A program made the position numbers and the translations under genes. Positions 25,375-34,891 of a DNA stretch of 64,000 bases are shown piece by piece (within the stretch, counting starts at the first letter, position 1; each line of letters opens with the position of its first letter). A model generated the notes under the pieces. The model saw only the letters and a program-made list of their open reading frames with translations. It was not told the origin of the DNA and searched no databases. This DNA is from Brevibacillus sp. Its GTDB lineage: Bacteria > Bacillota > Bacilli > Brevibacillales > Brevibacillaceae. The stretch is from positions 496,001 to 560,000 of the forward strand of contig JACDOF010000001.1 of the NCBI GenBank assembly GCA_017656235.1, written 5' to 3'.

Positions 25375-26658
25375 ATGGCGCGAGCCGCAGACCCAAAACA
25401 AGAGACGGCGATCCTCGTCGGCTGCCTGCTCGACGGGCGGGATGAACAGCGGATGCGTTTGTCGCTGGAGGAATTGGCCGAACTGGCCAACACGGCCGGT
25501 GTCGAGGTTAAGATGGTACTGACGCAGAACCGGGAACGGATTGAACCGGCCTGGTATCTGGGCAGCGGAAAAATCGCCGAGATTGCCCAACTCGCGGCCG
25601 ATCTGGAGGTAGATCTGGTCATCTTTAACGACGAACTCTCGCCGACGCATCATCGGAACATGGACACGTTATTTGACTGCAAGGTCATTGACCGGACGCA
25701 GTTGATTCTCGATATTTTTGCGAACCGCGCCCACTCGCGAGAGGGAAAACTGCAGGTAGAGCTGGCCCAGTACAATTACCTGCTGCCCCGCCTGGCTGGA
25801 CAAGGCAGGCAGCTTTCCCGACTGGGCGGAGGGATCGGGACGCGAGGGCCTGGTGAAACCAAGTTGGAGAGTGACCGTCGGCACATTAGACGGCGAATAC
25901 GCGAACTGAAGCAGCAGCTTGAGGACGTGGTCAGAACACGGCAGCTGCACCGGGAACGCCGCAAAAAAAACAACGTCTACCAGATATCATTGGTGGGCTA
26001 CACGAACACCGGCAAATCCACACTGTTAAACCGTCTGACCGCAGCCGATATTCTGGCCGAAAACAAATTGTTCGCTACGCTGGATCCAACAACCCGTCAG
26101 CTTACACTGCCCAGCGGTGCCGAGGCACTCTTGACCGATACGGTCGGATTTATCCAGGATTTGCCTACCACGCTGGTGGCCGCCTTTCGCTCCACGCTGG
26201 AAGGAGTGCGGGAGTCGGATCTGATTTTGCATGTGGTGGACAGCCACCATCCCGATTGCGAGATCCATATGGAGGTCGTACAAGGGATACTGCGCGAGCT
26301 GCGGGCGGATACGATTCCCCAATTGGTCGTGTACAACAAGGCCGATCTGATTGGAGAAGATACGTATCTGCCTCCGGTCGAGCATTCTCTCCTGATCTCC
26401 GCTTTTCGCGACGAAGATCTTGAGCGCCTGCGTGCTGTCATGGACCAGTTCGTTTGTCGTTCCTACAGGCCGCTCCGTTTGCGCATCCCCGCCGAGCGGG
26501 GCGACCTGCTGTCGCTTGTGTACAAAGAAGGCGCAGGCATCAAGCAGCAGTTTGTGGAACAGGACGGTTTCTACCGGGTAGAGGTCATGCTGAATCAGCA
26601 GACCCCGCTGTACGGGAGGCTTCTCCCGTTTATAGAGGAAGAACGGGTGGACGCGTAG
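25375..26658 (+). CDS. hflX: Ribosome-associated GTPase HflX
   Basis: A 427-residue GTPase that splits stalled or heat-damaged ribosomes. The N-terminal HflX domain has LGSGKIAEI and GGIGTRGPGETKLE (about residues 157-170), then a coiled linker, then the G domain: G1 GYTNTGKST, G3 DTVGFI, G4 NKAD. Start ATG 25375 behind AAGGACG. The upstream gap from the spoVK terminator holds a possible -10 (TATGAT, about 25312) without a clear -35. Confidence 0.96.
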   Translation: MARAADPKQETAILVGCLLDGRDEQRMRLSLEELAELANTAGVEVKMVLTQNRERIEPAWYLGSGKIAEIAQLAADLEVDLVIFNDELSPTHHRNMDTLFDCKVIDRTQLILDIFANRAHSREGKLQVELAQYNYLLPRLAGQGRQLSRLGGGIGTRGPGETKLESDRRHIRRRIRELKQQLEDVVRTRQLHRERRKKNNVYQISLVGYTNTGKSTLLNRLTAADILAENKLFATLDPTTRQLTLPSGAEALLTDTVGFIQDLPTTLVAAFRSTLEGVRESDLILHVVDSHHPDCEIHMEVVQGILRELRADTIPQLVVYNKADLIGEDTYLPPVEHSLLISAFRDEDLERLRAVMDQFVCRSYRPLRLRIPAERGDLLSLVYKEGAGIKQQFVEQDGFYRVEVMLNQQTPLYGRLLPFIEEERVDA

Positions 26659-26732
26659 CGCACATGGCCGTTTCCTTGTGCATGAGGCATGTTCAATGAT
26701 TTGCTTGTTTGACGGAAAGGTGAGGCCGGAAG

Positions 26733-28031
26733 ATGTTTGAGATGTTTACACACGGAAACCAACTGGCGCCCATCGTAAAAGAAGTAGAGGCGCAAATCGC
26801 CGGCCGCCATCGGGAAATTGCCGAGGTGGTCGACTACAACCAGTTAAAAGTACTGCGCTCGTTTCAAAAACATGAGGTGAACGAGTTTCACTTTGCTCCG
26901 TCTACCGGCTACGGTTACGATGATGTGGGCCGGGCGACGTTGGAATCGATTTACGCTGATGTGTTCGGAGGGGAAGCGGCGCTGGTGCGGCCGCAGATCA
27001 TTTCCGGAACACACGCGATCGCGATTTGCCTGTTTGGCATTCTGCGCCCGGGAGATGAGCTGTTGTACATCACCGGAAAACCGTACGACACCCTGGAAGA
27101 GGTGATCGGGGTGCGCGGCGAGGGACAAGGCTCCTTAAAGGACTACGGTATCTCCTATCGAGCGGTCCCGCTCACTCCGGCGGGAGAGGTGGATCTGGAG
27201 GCGGTGGCCCGCGCGATTACACCCGCCACCAAGGTGATCGGCATTCAGCGCTCCAGGGGATATGCTGATCGCCCGTCGTTCTCCATTGCCAAGCTGGCCG
27301 AGATGATCCGCTTTGTGAAGGAGATCAACCCCGAACTGATTGTTTTTGTTGACAATTGTTACGGGGAGTTTACGGAAAAGCAGGAACCGCTGCAGGTAGG
27401 AGCTGACATCATGGCCGGGTCCCTGATCAAAAACCCCGGCGGCGGAATCGTCAAGACGGGCGGATACGTGGTTGGCCGGTCCGATTTGGTGCGGCTCGCT
27501 TCCTATCGCATGGCTGCGCCTGGGATCGGTGCCGAAGGAGGCGCTTCGCTGTACTCGCTGCATGAGATGTATCAGGGATTTTTTCTCGCCCCCCATGTCG
27601 TCGGAGAAGCCCTGAAGGGAGCTGTCTTTTCGTCTGCGCTATTGGAGCGTCTTGGCTTTCGGACTGATCCGCTCTGGCATGAACCGCGCACCGATTTGAT
27701 CCAGTCGATCGAGTTTGGCTCGGCGGAGCGGCTGATTGCTTTCTGCCAGGGGATACAAAAGGCGGCCCCGGTGGATGCCCATGTCACACCGTATCCCAGC
27801 GAGATGCCGGGCTACGCCGATCCAGTGATCATGGCAGCTGGCACGTTTATTCAGGGAGCGAGCATCGAGTTTTCTGCCGATGGTCCGATTCGACCACCTT
27901 ATCTCGGTTTTGTGCAGGGCGGGCTGACCTACTCACACGTAAAGGTAGGAATCGTCACTGCTTTGGACGAGCTGTTGAAAAAAGGGCTGCTGCATCTTGA
28001 GGGAAACGAAAGCGGAGCATCAAACCGATAA
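26733..28031 (+). CDS. ynbB: Methionine gamma-lyase family / aluminium resistance protein YnbB
   Basis: A 432-residue PLP enzyme of the Cys/Met-metabolism fold. The PLP Lys is in [17 protein letters not shown] (about residue 230), and VDNCYGEF carries the Asp that holds the cofactor. GYGYDDVGR and SGTHAI mark the N-terminal part. Known as an aluminium-resistance-type protein; the natural substrate is unknown. It follows hflX by 74 bases, the same order as in B. subtilis. Confidence 0.92.
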   Translation: MFEMFTHGNQLAPIVKEVEAQIAGRHREIAEVVDYNQLKVLRSFQKHEVNEFHFAPSTGYGYDDVGRATLESIYADVFGGEAALVRPQIISGTHAIAICLFGILRPGDELLYITGKPYDTLEEVIGVRGEGQGSLKDYGISYRAVPLTPAGEVDLEAVARAITPATKVIGIQRSRGYADRPSFSIAKLAEMIRFVKEINPELIVFVDNCYGEFTEKQEPLQVGADIMAGSLIKNPGGGIVKTGGYVVGRSDLVRLASYRMAAPGIGAEGGASLYSLHEMYQGFFLAPHVVGEALKGAVFSSALLERLGFRTDPLWHEPRTDLIQSIEFGSAERLIAFCQGIQKAAPVDAHVTPYPSEMPGYADPVIMAAGTFIQGASIEFSADGPIRPPYLGFVQGGLTYSHVKVGIVTALDELLKKGLLHLEGNESGASNR

Positions 28032-28099
28032 CTCTCATTCTCCACGGTACACTTGTACCGAGTGAGAGGAAGCAGAAGGTACGGGAAGGAGCGAATGGG

Positions 28100-28894
28100 A
28101 TGAAACAATACCTGGATTTGTGCCGAAGGATTCTGGCGGAGGGGATCAAAAAAGAGGATCGGACCGGTACGGGGACGATCAGTATTTTCGGGCACCAGAT
28201 GCGTTTTGATTTGAGCGAGGGTTTTCCGCTGTTGACAACCAAAAAACTGCATGTAAAGTCGATTGTCCACGAACTGCTGTGGTTTTTATCAGGCAGTACC
28301 AACATTCGCTATCTGCAGGAGCACAATGTCCGCATTTGGAATGAGTGGGCCGATGAAAATGGTGATCTGGGTCCGGTTTACGGCAAACAGTGGCGCTCTT
28401 TCAGTGGACCAAACGGGGAGACCGTCGACCAGATCCAGTGGGTGGTGGACGAGATCAAGCGGAATCCCGATTCCCGCCGCCTGTTGGTCAGCGCCTGGAA
28501 TCCGGCGGAGCTGGACCGGATGGCACTGCCGCCCTGTCACTGTCTGTTCCAATTCTATGTGGCCGAAGGAAAACTCTCCTGCCAGCTATACCAAAGAAGC
28601 GGCGATACCTTTCTTGGCGTCCCCTTCAACATCGCCAGCTACGCGCTGCTGACCTGCATGATTGCCCATGTGACAGGGCTGAAGCCGGGCGAGTTTATTC
28701 ACACGTTGGGCGATGCCCACATCTATCTCAACCACTTGGAGCAGGTGCAGGAACAGCTGACCCGTGAACCGCTGCCACTGCCGACGCTTCAGTTGAACCC
28801 GGACGTTCGCTCAATCTTTGACTTTACCTACGAGGATATACAATTTATCAACTACCAGGCCCACCCGCACATCAAAGGGAGCGTTTCGGTATGA
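28100..28894 (+). CDS. thyA: Thymidylate synthase ThyA
   Basis: Methylates dUMP with methylene-tetrahydrofolate. The 264 residues match the usual length of the ThyA type. Motifs: [23 protein letters not shown], catalytic Cys in [12 protein letters not shown] (about residue 147), [17 protein letters not shown], and the C-terminal [10 protein letters not shown]. The gene overlaps folA by 4 bases, coupling dTMP synthesis to recycling of dihydrofolate. Confidence 0.97.
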   Translation: MKQYLDLCRRILAEGIKKEDRTGTGTISIFGHQMRFDLSEGFPLLTTKKLHVKSIVHELLWFLSGSTNIRYLQEHNVRIWNEWADENGDLGPVYGKQWRSFSGPNGETVDQIQWVVDEIKRNPDSRRLLVSAWNPAELDRMALPPCHCLFQFYVAEGKLSCQLYQRSGDTFLGVPFNIASYALLTCMIAHVTGLKPGEFIHTLGDAHIYLNHLEQVQEQLTREPLPLPTLQLNPDVRSIFDFTYEDIQFINYQAHPHIKGSVSV

Positions 28895-29364
28895 TCAGCA
28901 TCCTTGTCGCGTACGCCAATGGCCGGGTAATCGGCAAAGACGGAAAAATGCCGTGGCATCTGCCCAACGATCTAAAGCATGTCAAAGAAGTGACCACCGG
29001 AAAGACGATCGTCATGGGGCGCAAAACGTTTGAATCGATTGGGCGACCGCTGCCCAACCGACGCAATGTGGTGCTGACCCGACGTCGTGATTATTCCGCA
29101 CCGGGGGTTGACGTGGTTCACACCAGAGAAGAGGTGTTGGCTCTCGGTGATGTGATCATATTTGGCGGGGCCGAACTTTACGCGCAGTTCCTGGATGTGG
29201 CCGACCGCCTCTACATTACGGAGATCGACCTGGACACACAGGGAGACACTTTTTTCCCGGAGTGGGACCGTGACGCTTTCCAGTTGGTGTGGAAGCGGGA
29301 AGGGACGGTGGATGAAAAAAACCCGCATCGGCATACCTTTTACTTGTATGAACGAAAGCAATAG
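28891..29364 (+). CDS. folA: Dihydrofolate reductase
   Basis: A 157-residue enzyme that reduces dihydrofolate. [18 protein letters not shown] (substrate Asp in PNDLKH, near residue 28), [22 protein letters not shown] and FGGAELY are all in place. ATG 28891 overlaps the thyA stop. A clear terminator follows. Confidence 0.96.
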   Translation: MISILVAYANGRVIGKDGKMPWHLPNDLKHVKEVTTGKTIVMGRKTFESIGRPLPNRRNVVLTRRRDYSAPGVDVVHTREEVLALGDVIIFGGAELYAQFLDVADRLYITEIDLDTQGDTFFPEWDRDAFQLVWKREGTVDEKNPHRHTFYLYERKQ

Positions 29365-29374
29365 CAAATCCCGG

Positions 29375-29413
29375 AAGACCTGTCGCCTGAATGCGGAGGC
29401 GGCGGGTCTTTTT
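29375..29413 (+). terminator. Terminator after folA
   Basis: AAGACC (29375-29380) with GTCGCCT pairs with AGGCGGCGGGTCTT, giving a stem of about 14 pairs with mismatches, followed by TTTTT. Confidence 0.85.
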
Positions 29414-29470
29414 GTGTAACAGGCGGAACAGAACATGACAGTATGGTTAACACGATAAGGAAAATATTTA

Positions 29471-29487
29471 TGTAAGTTTTTATTACG
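29471..29487 (+). promoter_or_regulatory. GlnR/TnrA box before glnR
   Basis: TGTAA-N7-TTACG fits the GlnR/TnrA consensus TGTNAN7TNACA except for the last base. It ends 4 bases before the -35 box of the glnR promoter, as expected for repression of glnRA under nitrogen excess. Confidence 0.8.
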
Positions 29488-29491
29488 TGTA

Positions 29492-29520
29492 TTGACAGCT
29501 TTTCTTCCGGTGGTTATAAT
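29492..29520 (+). promoter_or_regulatory. Sigma-A promoter of glnR-glnA
   Basis: TTGACA (29492-29497), 17-base spacer, TATAAT (29515-29520): consensus at both boxes. Transcription would start about 40 bases before glnR. Confidence 0.9.
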
Positions 29521-29570
29521 GATGACAGACTTGCACGAAGTTGAGTGTGACAGGAAGGAGGAATTCAGAT

Positions 29571-29981
29571 ATGAGCGATGACATTCGCCGGAATATGGCC
29601 CTCTTTCCCATGGGCATCGTGATGAAGCTGACAGATCTGACGGCCCGCCAGATTCGCTATTACGAGCAGCATGGACTGATTCATCCAGCCCGTACGGAAG
29701 GAAACCAGCGTCTTTTTTCCTTTAATGACGTGGATCGGCTGCTGGAGATCAAAGCACTCATCGAACAAGGGTTAAACATTGCGGGAATCAAGCAGGTGAT
29801 CAGCATGAAAGCTGAAGGGGCAGAGAAGACAGAAATCACCAGCAAGTCGGAACAGACCAGAAAAGAGCTGACCGACAAGGAACTTCACCAACTGCTCAAG
29901 CAGCAGCTGCTGCATCCCGGCACTGCTCGACCGGGCGAAACAGCCTTGATTCGAGGAGAGCTTTCCCGCTTTTTTCACTAA
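29571..29981 (+). CDS. glnR: Glutamine synthetase repressor GlnR
   Basis: A MerR-family repressor, 136 residues. The winged helix covers [20 protein letters not shown] and [17 protein letters not shown] (about residues 18-65). The C-terminal tail, which in B. subtilis binds feedback-inhibited glutamine synthetase, ends GELSRFF. ATG 29571 follows GGAAGGAGG; the frame back to 29541 overlaps the promoter. glnA follows after 39 bases. Confidence 0.95.
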   Translation: MSDDIRRNMALFPMGIVMKLTDLTARQIRYYEQHGLIHPARTEGNQRLFSFNDVDRLLEIKALIEQGLNIAGIKQVISMKAEGAEKTEITSKSEQTRKELTDKELHQLLKQQLLHPGTARPGETALIRGELSRFFH

Positions 29982-30020
29982 TATGAACCATTTTGAGCAA
30001 ACGGTAGGAGGAGAGAAACG

Positions 30021-31355
30021 ATGAGCAAGTACACCCCGGAAGACATCATGCGCATGGCCAAGGAAGAAAACGTAAAGTACATCCGCCTGCAGTTCACCGA
30101 TTTGATGGGTGTAATCAAAAACGTGGAGATTCCACTGGCGCAGCTCCCCAAGGCGCTGGACAACAAAATGATGTTCGACGGTTCTTCAATTGAAGGGTTT
30201 GTGCGAATCGAAGAGTCCGACATGTACTTGTATCCCGATCTGGACACCTGGGTAGTCTTTCCGTGGGGGACGGAAGAAGGAAAAGTGGCCCGCCTGATCT
30301 GTGATGTCTACATGCCTGACGGCAGACCGTTTGAAGGTGATCCGCGCTACATCCTGAAGCGTGCCCTGAAGGAAGCGGAAGAGTTGGGCTTTACTGCGTT
30401 TAACGTTGGACCGGAACCGGAGTTCTTCCTGTTCAAACTGGACGAAAAGGGAGAGCCGACGCTCACCTTGAACGACCAAGGCGGATACTTTGACTTCGCT
30501 CCGTTGGACCTGGGCGAGAACTGCCGCCGCGACATCGTGCTGACCCTGGAGAAAATGGGCTTTGAAGTGGAAGCCTCCCATCACGAAGTGGCCCCCGGCC
30601 AGCACGAGATTGACTTTAAATACGCCAATGCGGTTCAGTCGGCCGACGAAATCGCTACCTTCAAACTGGTGGTCAAGACGATTGCACGTCAGCACGGCTT
30701 GCACGCGACGTTCATGCCGAAACCGCTGTTCGGGGTAAACGGCTCCGGAATGCACACGCACCAATCGCTGTTCCGCGGCAATGAGAACGCGTTCTACGAC
30801 GAATCTGATCCGCTGGGTCTGAGCCAAACCGCGAAACATTACCTGGCCGGGATTCTTGCTCATGCACGCGGATTCGCCGCCATTACCAATCCGTTGGTAA
30901 ACTCCTACAAGCGCCTGGTGCCGGGTTATGAAGCGCCCTGCTACGTCGCATGGTCGGCCAAAAACCGCTCTCCGCTGGTTCGGATTCCTGCTTCCCGCGG
31001 TTTGAGCACGCGGATCGAAGTGCGTAATCCTGACCCCGCTGCGAACCCGTACCTGGCCCTGGCCGTCATGCTCAAGGCCGGACTGGACGGCATCAAGAAC
31101 AAGCTGGAGCTGCCGCCTGCCGTGGATCGCAACATCTACGTGATGACCGAAGAAGAACGGGAGGCAAACGGCATTGAAAGTCTGCCGTCCACGCTGAAGG
31201 AAGCGATCGAGTGTCTGAAAGCTGACCCGGTGATCTGTGAAGCATTGGGTGAGCACGCTCTGGTACACTTTGTCGAAGCAAAAGAAATCGAGTGGGATAT
31301 GTTCCGTACCCGCGTACATGATTGGGAGCGCGATCAATACTTCAGCACGTACTGA
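30021..31355 (+). CDS. glnA: Glutamine synthetase, type I-alpha
   Basis: Makes glutamine from glutamate, ammonia and ATP. At 444 residues it equals the B. subtilis enzyme and lacks the adenylylation loop of the larger I-beta type. Motifs: [48 protein letters not shown] and [14 protein letters not shown] 30021 follows TAGGAGGAGAG. It is cotranscribed with glnR and probably subject to the same GlnR box. Confidence 0.98.
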   Translation: MSKYTPEDIMRMAKEENVKYIRLQFTDLMGVIKNVEIPLAQLPKALDNKMMFDGSSIEGFVRIEESDMYLYPDLDTWVVFPWGTEEGKVARLICDVYMPDGRPFEGDPRYILKRALKEAEELGFTAFNVGPEPEFFLFKLDEKGEPTLTLNDQGGYFDFAPLDLGENCRRDIVLTLEKMGFEVEASHHEVAPGQHEIDFKYANAVQSADEIATFKLVVKTIARQHGLHATFMPKPLFGVNGSGMHTHQSLFRGNENAFYDESDPLGLSQTAKHYLAGILAHARGFAAITNPLVNSYKRLVPGYEAPCYVAWSAKNRSPLVRIPASRGLSTRIEVRNPDPAANPYLALAVMLKAGLDGIKNKLELPPAVDRNIYVMTEEEREANGIESLPSTLKEAIECLKADPVICEALGEHALVHFVEAKEIEWDMFRTRVHDWERDQYFSTY

Positions 31356-31391
31356 TCGGATCGTTCCGGCCCCCTGCGGCTGTACGATGCC

Positions 31392-31426
31392 AAAACCCTT
31401 CTTTCCTTTGGGGAAGAAGGGTTTTT
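31392..31426 (+). terminator. Terminator after glnA
   Basis: AAAACCCTTCTT pairs with AAGAAGGGTTTT around a short loop, ending in TTTTT (31422-31426). Confidence 0.9.
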
Positions 31427-31541
31427 CTCCATGACTTGACAAAGACTGTGTTAAAAAGGGTAGGGACGGTGAAACTTTTTCCCTTCTCAGCCGTACACTA
31501 ATTTGGACGGATGTTTCACTAGTTTGGCATCGTGGGGGGAT

Positions 31542-32036
31542 ATGATGTTGGAAATCCTGCTGTGGATTGTCATCGTGGCTCTTTTTGCCCTCAGCATTCT
31601 CGGAGTGTTTTTACCCGTTCTGCCCGATACGGTATTGTTATGGGCTGGGTTTTTGCTATATCACTTCCTTCTGGCCGACCCTGGCGCGGGACTGCCCGCC
31701 TCGTTTTGGTGGGGGATGGTTGGTTTAAGCGTGTTGTTGTTTGGAGCGGATCTGATCACCAATCTGTTTTTTGTCAAAAAGTACGGAGGGTCCAAATGGT
31801 CATCCCTTGCTGCCGTGGCCGGTATCGTGCTCGGCCTGTTTTTGTTTCCCCCGTTTGGCATGCTGCTTCTGCCGTTCTTACTCGTCCTGGGTGTGGAAAT
31901 CGGAGTGGAAAAAAAGACGTTGGACGGCGCCCTCAAGGTGGCGCTGGGCACATTGGTTGCATTTCTCAGCAGTTCCGTGATGAAGGTGGTGATCCAACTG
32001 GGCATGATTTCCTGGTTTTTCCTGGTCGTCTGGTAA
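31542..32036 (+). CDS. DUF456 family membrane protein
   Basis: A 164-residue integral membrane protein with about five hydrophobic segments. LGVFLPVLPDTVLLWAGFLL (residues about 20-39) is the DUF456 hallmark, and a second half-repeat GLFLFPPFGMLLLPFLLVLG with GVEIGVEKK follows. Function unknown. ATG 31542 (or 31545) is chosen behind GTGGGGGG; the open frame reaches back to TTG 31503. Confidence 0.8.
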   Translation: MMLEILLWIVIVALFALSILGVFLPVLPDTVLLWAGFLLYHFLLADPGAGLPASFWWGMVGLSVLLFGADLITNLFFVKKYGGSKWSSLAAVAGIVLGLFLFPPFGMLLLPFLLVLGVEIGVEKKTLDGALKVALGTLVAFLSSSVMKVVIQLGMISWFFLVVW

Positions 32037-32090
32037 ACTGCCTGTCCTGCTGCTGACACGGTTTGCGGCTGTGATTCAATCAGCGAGCTG

Positions 32091-33110
32091 ATGAAGGAGA
32101 AAAAGGAATGGTCGCCGTTGAAGATAGGATACAGAACCATAAAAACGGCCGTGGGAACGGCACTGTCCATTTTTATCGCCCAGCAGGCTGGTCTGTCGTT
32201 TTTTGCATCTGCCGGGATCATAACGATACTGTGTGTGCAGGTGACGCGGAAAAAATCGGTTGCTGCAGCAATCGACCGCTTGCTGGCCAGCTTGTTGGGC
32301 CTGCTGCTTGGCGGTCTTTTTTATGAAGTGCTCGGTTATCATCCTTTCACGATTGGGCTGCTGCTGCTCTTGTTTATCCCGCTGAGCGTCCGCTTGAAGG
32401 TGAACGAAGGCTTCGTAACCAGTGCCGTTTTACTGCTCCACATTTACTCGCTTCAGCGGTTTGATCTGGCCATTGTGGCCAATGAATTGGGCCTGCTCTT
32501 GATTGGCACGGGCGTGGCCCTTCTGATGAATCTGTACATGCCAAGTCGGGAAAAAGAGTTGCGGTGGCTGCAGCGGGAAGTGGAGAAAAACTTTTCTGTG
32601 ATTCTCAAGGAGTTCAGCGATTACCTGCGCAATGGAAACAGTGACTGGAGCGGCAAGGAGATGCTGGAGACGGTGGAGCTGCTGGAGCAAGCGATTCAGC
32701 TATCCGTGCAGGATGTGGAAAATCGGCTGATCAAGCAGAAAGACAGCTATTACCAGTATTTTACGATGCGGGAGAAACAGTTTGAGCTGCTGGAACGGAT
32801 GCTGCCCATTATTTCGTCCCTGCATCTGCAGGTGCCGCAGGGGGCGCAGATTGCCGATTTTCTGGACGAGCTGAGCAATGCCGTTCACCCAGGCAATACG
32901 GCTTATCTGTTCCTTGACAAGCTGGCTGAAATGCGCAAGGCTTTGCAGCGCACCTCCCTGCCCACGACGAGGGAGGAGTTTGAGATCAGAGCATCGCTGT
33001 TTTACCTGCTGCGCGAGATCGAACGGTATTTGCACATCAAGGACGACCTTGGCAGGGGAAGAGAGACAGCGGAGCGCAGCAAGGAGAAGCGTAAAAGAGA
33101 AACAAGCTGA
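32091..33110 (+). CDS. Aromatic acid exporter family protein (YqjA-like)
   Basis: A 339-residue protein. Residues about 1-145 hold about four to five membrane helices of the FUSC/ArAE type (TAVGTALSIFIAQQAGLSFF then ASAGIITILCVQVTRKKS); the remainder is a cytoplasmic helical domain (ArAE_1 C-terminal). B. subtilis YqjA belongs to this family. Transport of aromatic acids is a family-level guess. The ribosome binding site before ATG 32091 is weak; TTG 32118 is an alternative. Convergent with lexA. Confidence 0.75.
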   Translation: MKEKKEWSPLKIGYRTIKTAVGTALSIFIAQQAGLSFFASAGIITILCVQVTRKKSVAAAIDRLLASLLGLLLGGLFYEVLGYHPFTIGLLLLLFIPLSVRLKVNEGFVTSAVLLLHIYSLQRFDLAIVANELGLLLIGTGVALLMNLYMPSREKELRWLQREVEKNFSVILKEFSDYLRNGNSDWSGKEMLETVELLEQAIQLSVQDVENRLIKQKDSYYQYFTMREKQFELLERMLPIISSLHLQVPQGAQIADFLDELSNAVHPGNTAYLFLDKLAEMRKALQRTSLPTTREEFEIRASLFYLLREIERYLHIKDDLGRGRETAERSKEKRKRETS

Positions 33111-33141
33111 CGCCTGGAATACAGACGTCAGCTTGTTTTTT
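33101..33141. terminator. Bidirectional terminator between the exporter gene and lexA
   Basis: AACAAGCTGACG (33101-33112) pairs with CGTCAGCTTGTT (33126-33137), T-run to 33141. The stem overlaps the exporter stop codon. On the other strand lexA transcripts meet the same stem. Confidence 0.85.
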
Positions 33142-33230
33142 GCGCCAACAGTGCCGTGCCGCCCGGTTGAACGCGGTGTAAGGGAATCGTGTTGGATGGG
33201 GAACGGCAGCTTGTCCGGCTGAGCGAAGTT

Positions 33231-33854
33231 TTAGTGGAAGAGTCGGTATACGCCGATCACTTTCCCCAAAATGGTGACAGACTGCAGAATGATCGGTTCC
33301 ATGGCGGAGTTTTCCGGCTGCAGGCGAACGTGCGATTTTTCCTTGAAGAAGCGTTTCACAGTCGCTTCGTCTTCCTCCGTCATGGCCACGACAATATCGC
33401 CGTTGTTGGCCACACTTTGCTGACGAACGATGACATAGTCTCCGTCCAGGATGCCGGCTTCGATCATACTATCTCCGGAGACTCGCAGCATGAAGACGTT
33501 GTCCGTAGAGACGAGACTCTCGGGCAGGGGGAAGTATTCCTCCACATGTTCGACGGCGGTAATCGGCTGACCAGCGGTTACTTTCCCGACGACGGGAATG
33601 CGAACAACCGACATTTCAAAATCGTTTTGGTAACCGTTGTCGTCGGTGAGCAGTTCTATTGCCCGTGGTTTGGTCGGATCGCGTCGGATCAGGCCCTTTT
33701 TCTCCAAACGGGCCAGATGGCCGTGTACGGTGGAACTGGAAGCCAACCCCACTGCTTCTCCGATTTCCCGTACAGACGGAGGGTAGCCTTTGTCTTTTAC
33801 TTCTTTTCTGATAAAATCCATGATCGCCTGCTGCCGGCTGGAAAGCTTGGTCAT
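33231..33854 (-). CDS. lexA: SOS repressor LexA
   Basis: A 207-residue repressor that cleaves itself when RecA is activated. The winged helix is at residues about 1-65 ([24 protein letters not shown]). The cleavage site Ala-Gly is in GKVTAGQPI (about 92). The protease Ser is in [12 protein letters not shown] and the Lys in DEATVKRFF. The start is ATG at 33854 with GTTGAGGTG upstream on the minus strand. Divergent from yneA, with SOS boxes between. Confidence 0.97.
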   Translation of the reverse strand: MTKLSSRQQAIMDFIRKEVKDKGYPPSVREIGEAVGLASSSTVHGHLARLEKKGLIRRDPTKPRAIELLTDDNGYQNDFEMSVVRIPVVGKVTAGQPITAVEHVEEYFPLPESLVSTDNVFMLRVSGDSMIEAGILDGDYVIVRQQSVANNGDIVVAMTEEDEATVKRFFKEKSHVRLQPENSAMEPIILQSVTILGKVIGVYRLFH

Positions 33855-33892
33855 GATTACACCTCAACTCTCTCGATCCAATTGTTTTCTAT

Positions 33893-33921
33893 ATTATAAC
33901 ATGGGATCTTGCGTTCGACAA
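33893..33921 (-). promoter_or_regulatory. lexA promoter
   Basis: On the minus strand, TTGTCG (33921-33916) and TATAAT (33898-33893) with a 17-base spacer. An SOS-box-like sequence overlaps the -35. Confidence 0.75.
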
Positions 33922-33932
33922 ACATAAGTTCG
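33919..33932 (-). promoter_or_regulatory. SOS box of lexA
   Basis: Minus strand CGAACTTATGTTTG; the Bacillus consensus is CGAACNNNNGTTCG, one mismatch in the second half site. Position at the -35 supports autorepression. Confidence 0.75.
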
Positions 33933-33940
33933 ATTTTTCC

Positions 33941-33970
33941 TTGACATGAACATTTGTTCGCATGTAGAAT
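33941..33970 (+). promoter_or_regulatory. yneA promoter
   Basis: TTGACA (33941-33946), 18-base spacer, TAGAAT (33965-33970). The spacer contains the best SOS box of the region. Confidence 0.8.
33948..33959 (+). promoter_or_regulatory. SOS box of yneA (with a second weaker box downstream)
   Basis: GAACATTTGTTC, perfect in both half sites, sits between -35 and -10. A weaker copy, GAACAAATGTTT, follows at 33981-33992, near or just after the transcription start. Confidence 0.85.
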
Positions 33971-34045
33971 GGAAATGCAAGAACAAATGTTTGGGAAACG
34001 GGTGTTCGTTATTCTGGTTGATATCCGAAAGTTGAGGTGCAAATC

Positions 34046-34381
34046 ATGATGAATACGGTTCATTCCCGTTCTGCAATGGACAAGAGAAAAGGGAAAACAG
34101 GCATCACACGCGGTCAGGCTTTGCTGATTCTGTTTGCGTCACTGGTCTTCTTTTATCTTTTGACAGGACTGGTGTTCGCTGACGCCGAGCAGCCGGACCA
34201 AATGACGTACAAGGTAGTGACGGTTCAGCCGGGCGATAGCTTGTGGAAGTTGGCTGCCAAATATCGGGATGAGGCAGGGATGAGCCTTTATGAATTGATT
34301 GACGAGATCAAGTATCGAAACAACTTGTCCGGCGCACTGATCTACCCGGGACAAAACCTGATGATTCCGGTTCAGCAATAG
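34046..34381 (+). CDS. yneA: SOS-induced cell division inhibitor YneA
   Basis: A 111-residue protein: short cytoplasmic start, one membrane helix (ALLILFASLVFFYLLTGLVF, residues about 26-45), then an extracellular LysM domain (YKVVTVQPGDSLWKLAAKY to YPGQNLMIPV). YneA delays septation during DNA damage in B. subtilis. ATG 34046 has TTGAGGTG upstream. The yneB recombinase gene that separates yneA and ynzC in B. subtilis is missing here. Confidence 0.9.
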   Translation: MMNTVHSRSAMDKRKGKTGITRGQALLILFASLVFFYLLTGLVFADAEQPDQMTYKVVTVQPGDSLWKLAAKYRDEAGMSLYELIDEIKYRNNLSGALIYPGQNLMIPVQQ

Positions 34382-34475
34382 CGATCAGATGTGTGTTCCC
34401 CTTTTGTTTCCTCCTGTCCAGATGGCTGTGTCTGTGATATAATGACTTAACTATGCCAGGATGGGAGTGGAACGC

Positions 34476-34679
34476 ATGGTGACAGATGCAGAAATCAAGC
34501 GCATCAATGAGTTGGCCAGAAAGTCAAAGCAGCATGGGCTGACCGACAAGGAGAAGCAGGAACAGCAGGCGCTGCGCCAAAAGTACATCAAGGCTGTCCG
34601 CGCGTCGTTGAAAGCGAGCCTGGATTCTATCCGTTTTGTCGAAGATGTGACGGATGACGATCAGCGAATCAAGCATTAA
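34476..34679 (+). CDS. ynzC: DUF896 protein YnzC
   Basis: A 67-residue helical hairpin protein of the DUF896 family: IKRINELARKSKQHGLTDKEK then EQQALRQKYIKAVRASLK. B. subtilis YnzC is of the same size and lies in the same SOS neighbourhood. ATG 34476 is chosen behind GGGAG; the frame is open to 34461. Function unknown. Confidence 0.88.
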   Translation: MVTDAEIKRINELARKSKQHGLTDKEKQEQQALRQKYIKAVRASLKASLDSIRFVEDVTDDDQRIKH

Positions 34680-34755
34680 TTGCTCACAGGTTTTTGCTGC
34701 CGTAATCATCTATTTATAGAATTGTTTATGTTTATAGAGTGACGTTCTCATTCGG

Positions 34756-34780
34756 AACCCGCACACGCTGCGGGTTTCTT
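34756..34780 (+). terminator. Terminator after ynzC
   Basis: AACCCGCA (34756-34763) pairs with TGCGGGTT (34769-34776) around CACGC, followed by TCTT. Confidence 0.7.
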
Positions 34781-34891
34781 GTTCTGCTTGGCATCCTCTG
34801 TCTAACCACGGTAGACTGGAAAGGACAGGATGTCGAAAACGAGCCGAACCATTTTTGGATTTCGCCGTTGTGGCAAAGCGAGGTGTAGAAA

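Noticed and set aside
33189-33899. Plus-strand frame of 236 codons opposite lexA
   Set aside because: LexA on the minus strand has complete motifs, an own promoter and SOS box; the plus frame is its shadow.
34680-34891. Fluoride riboswitch before crcB
   Set aside because: I looked for the pseudoknot-type conserved blocks of the crcB motif and did not find them; only the ynzC terminator is clear in this interval.
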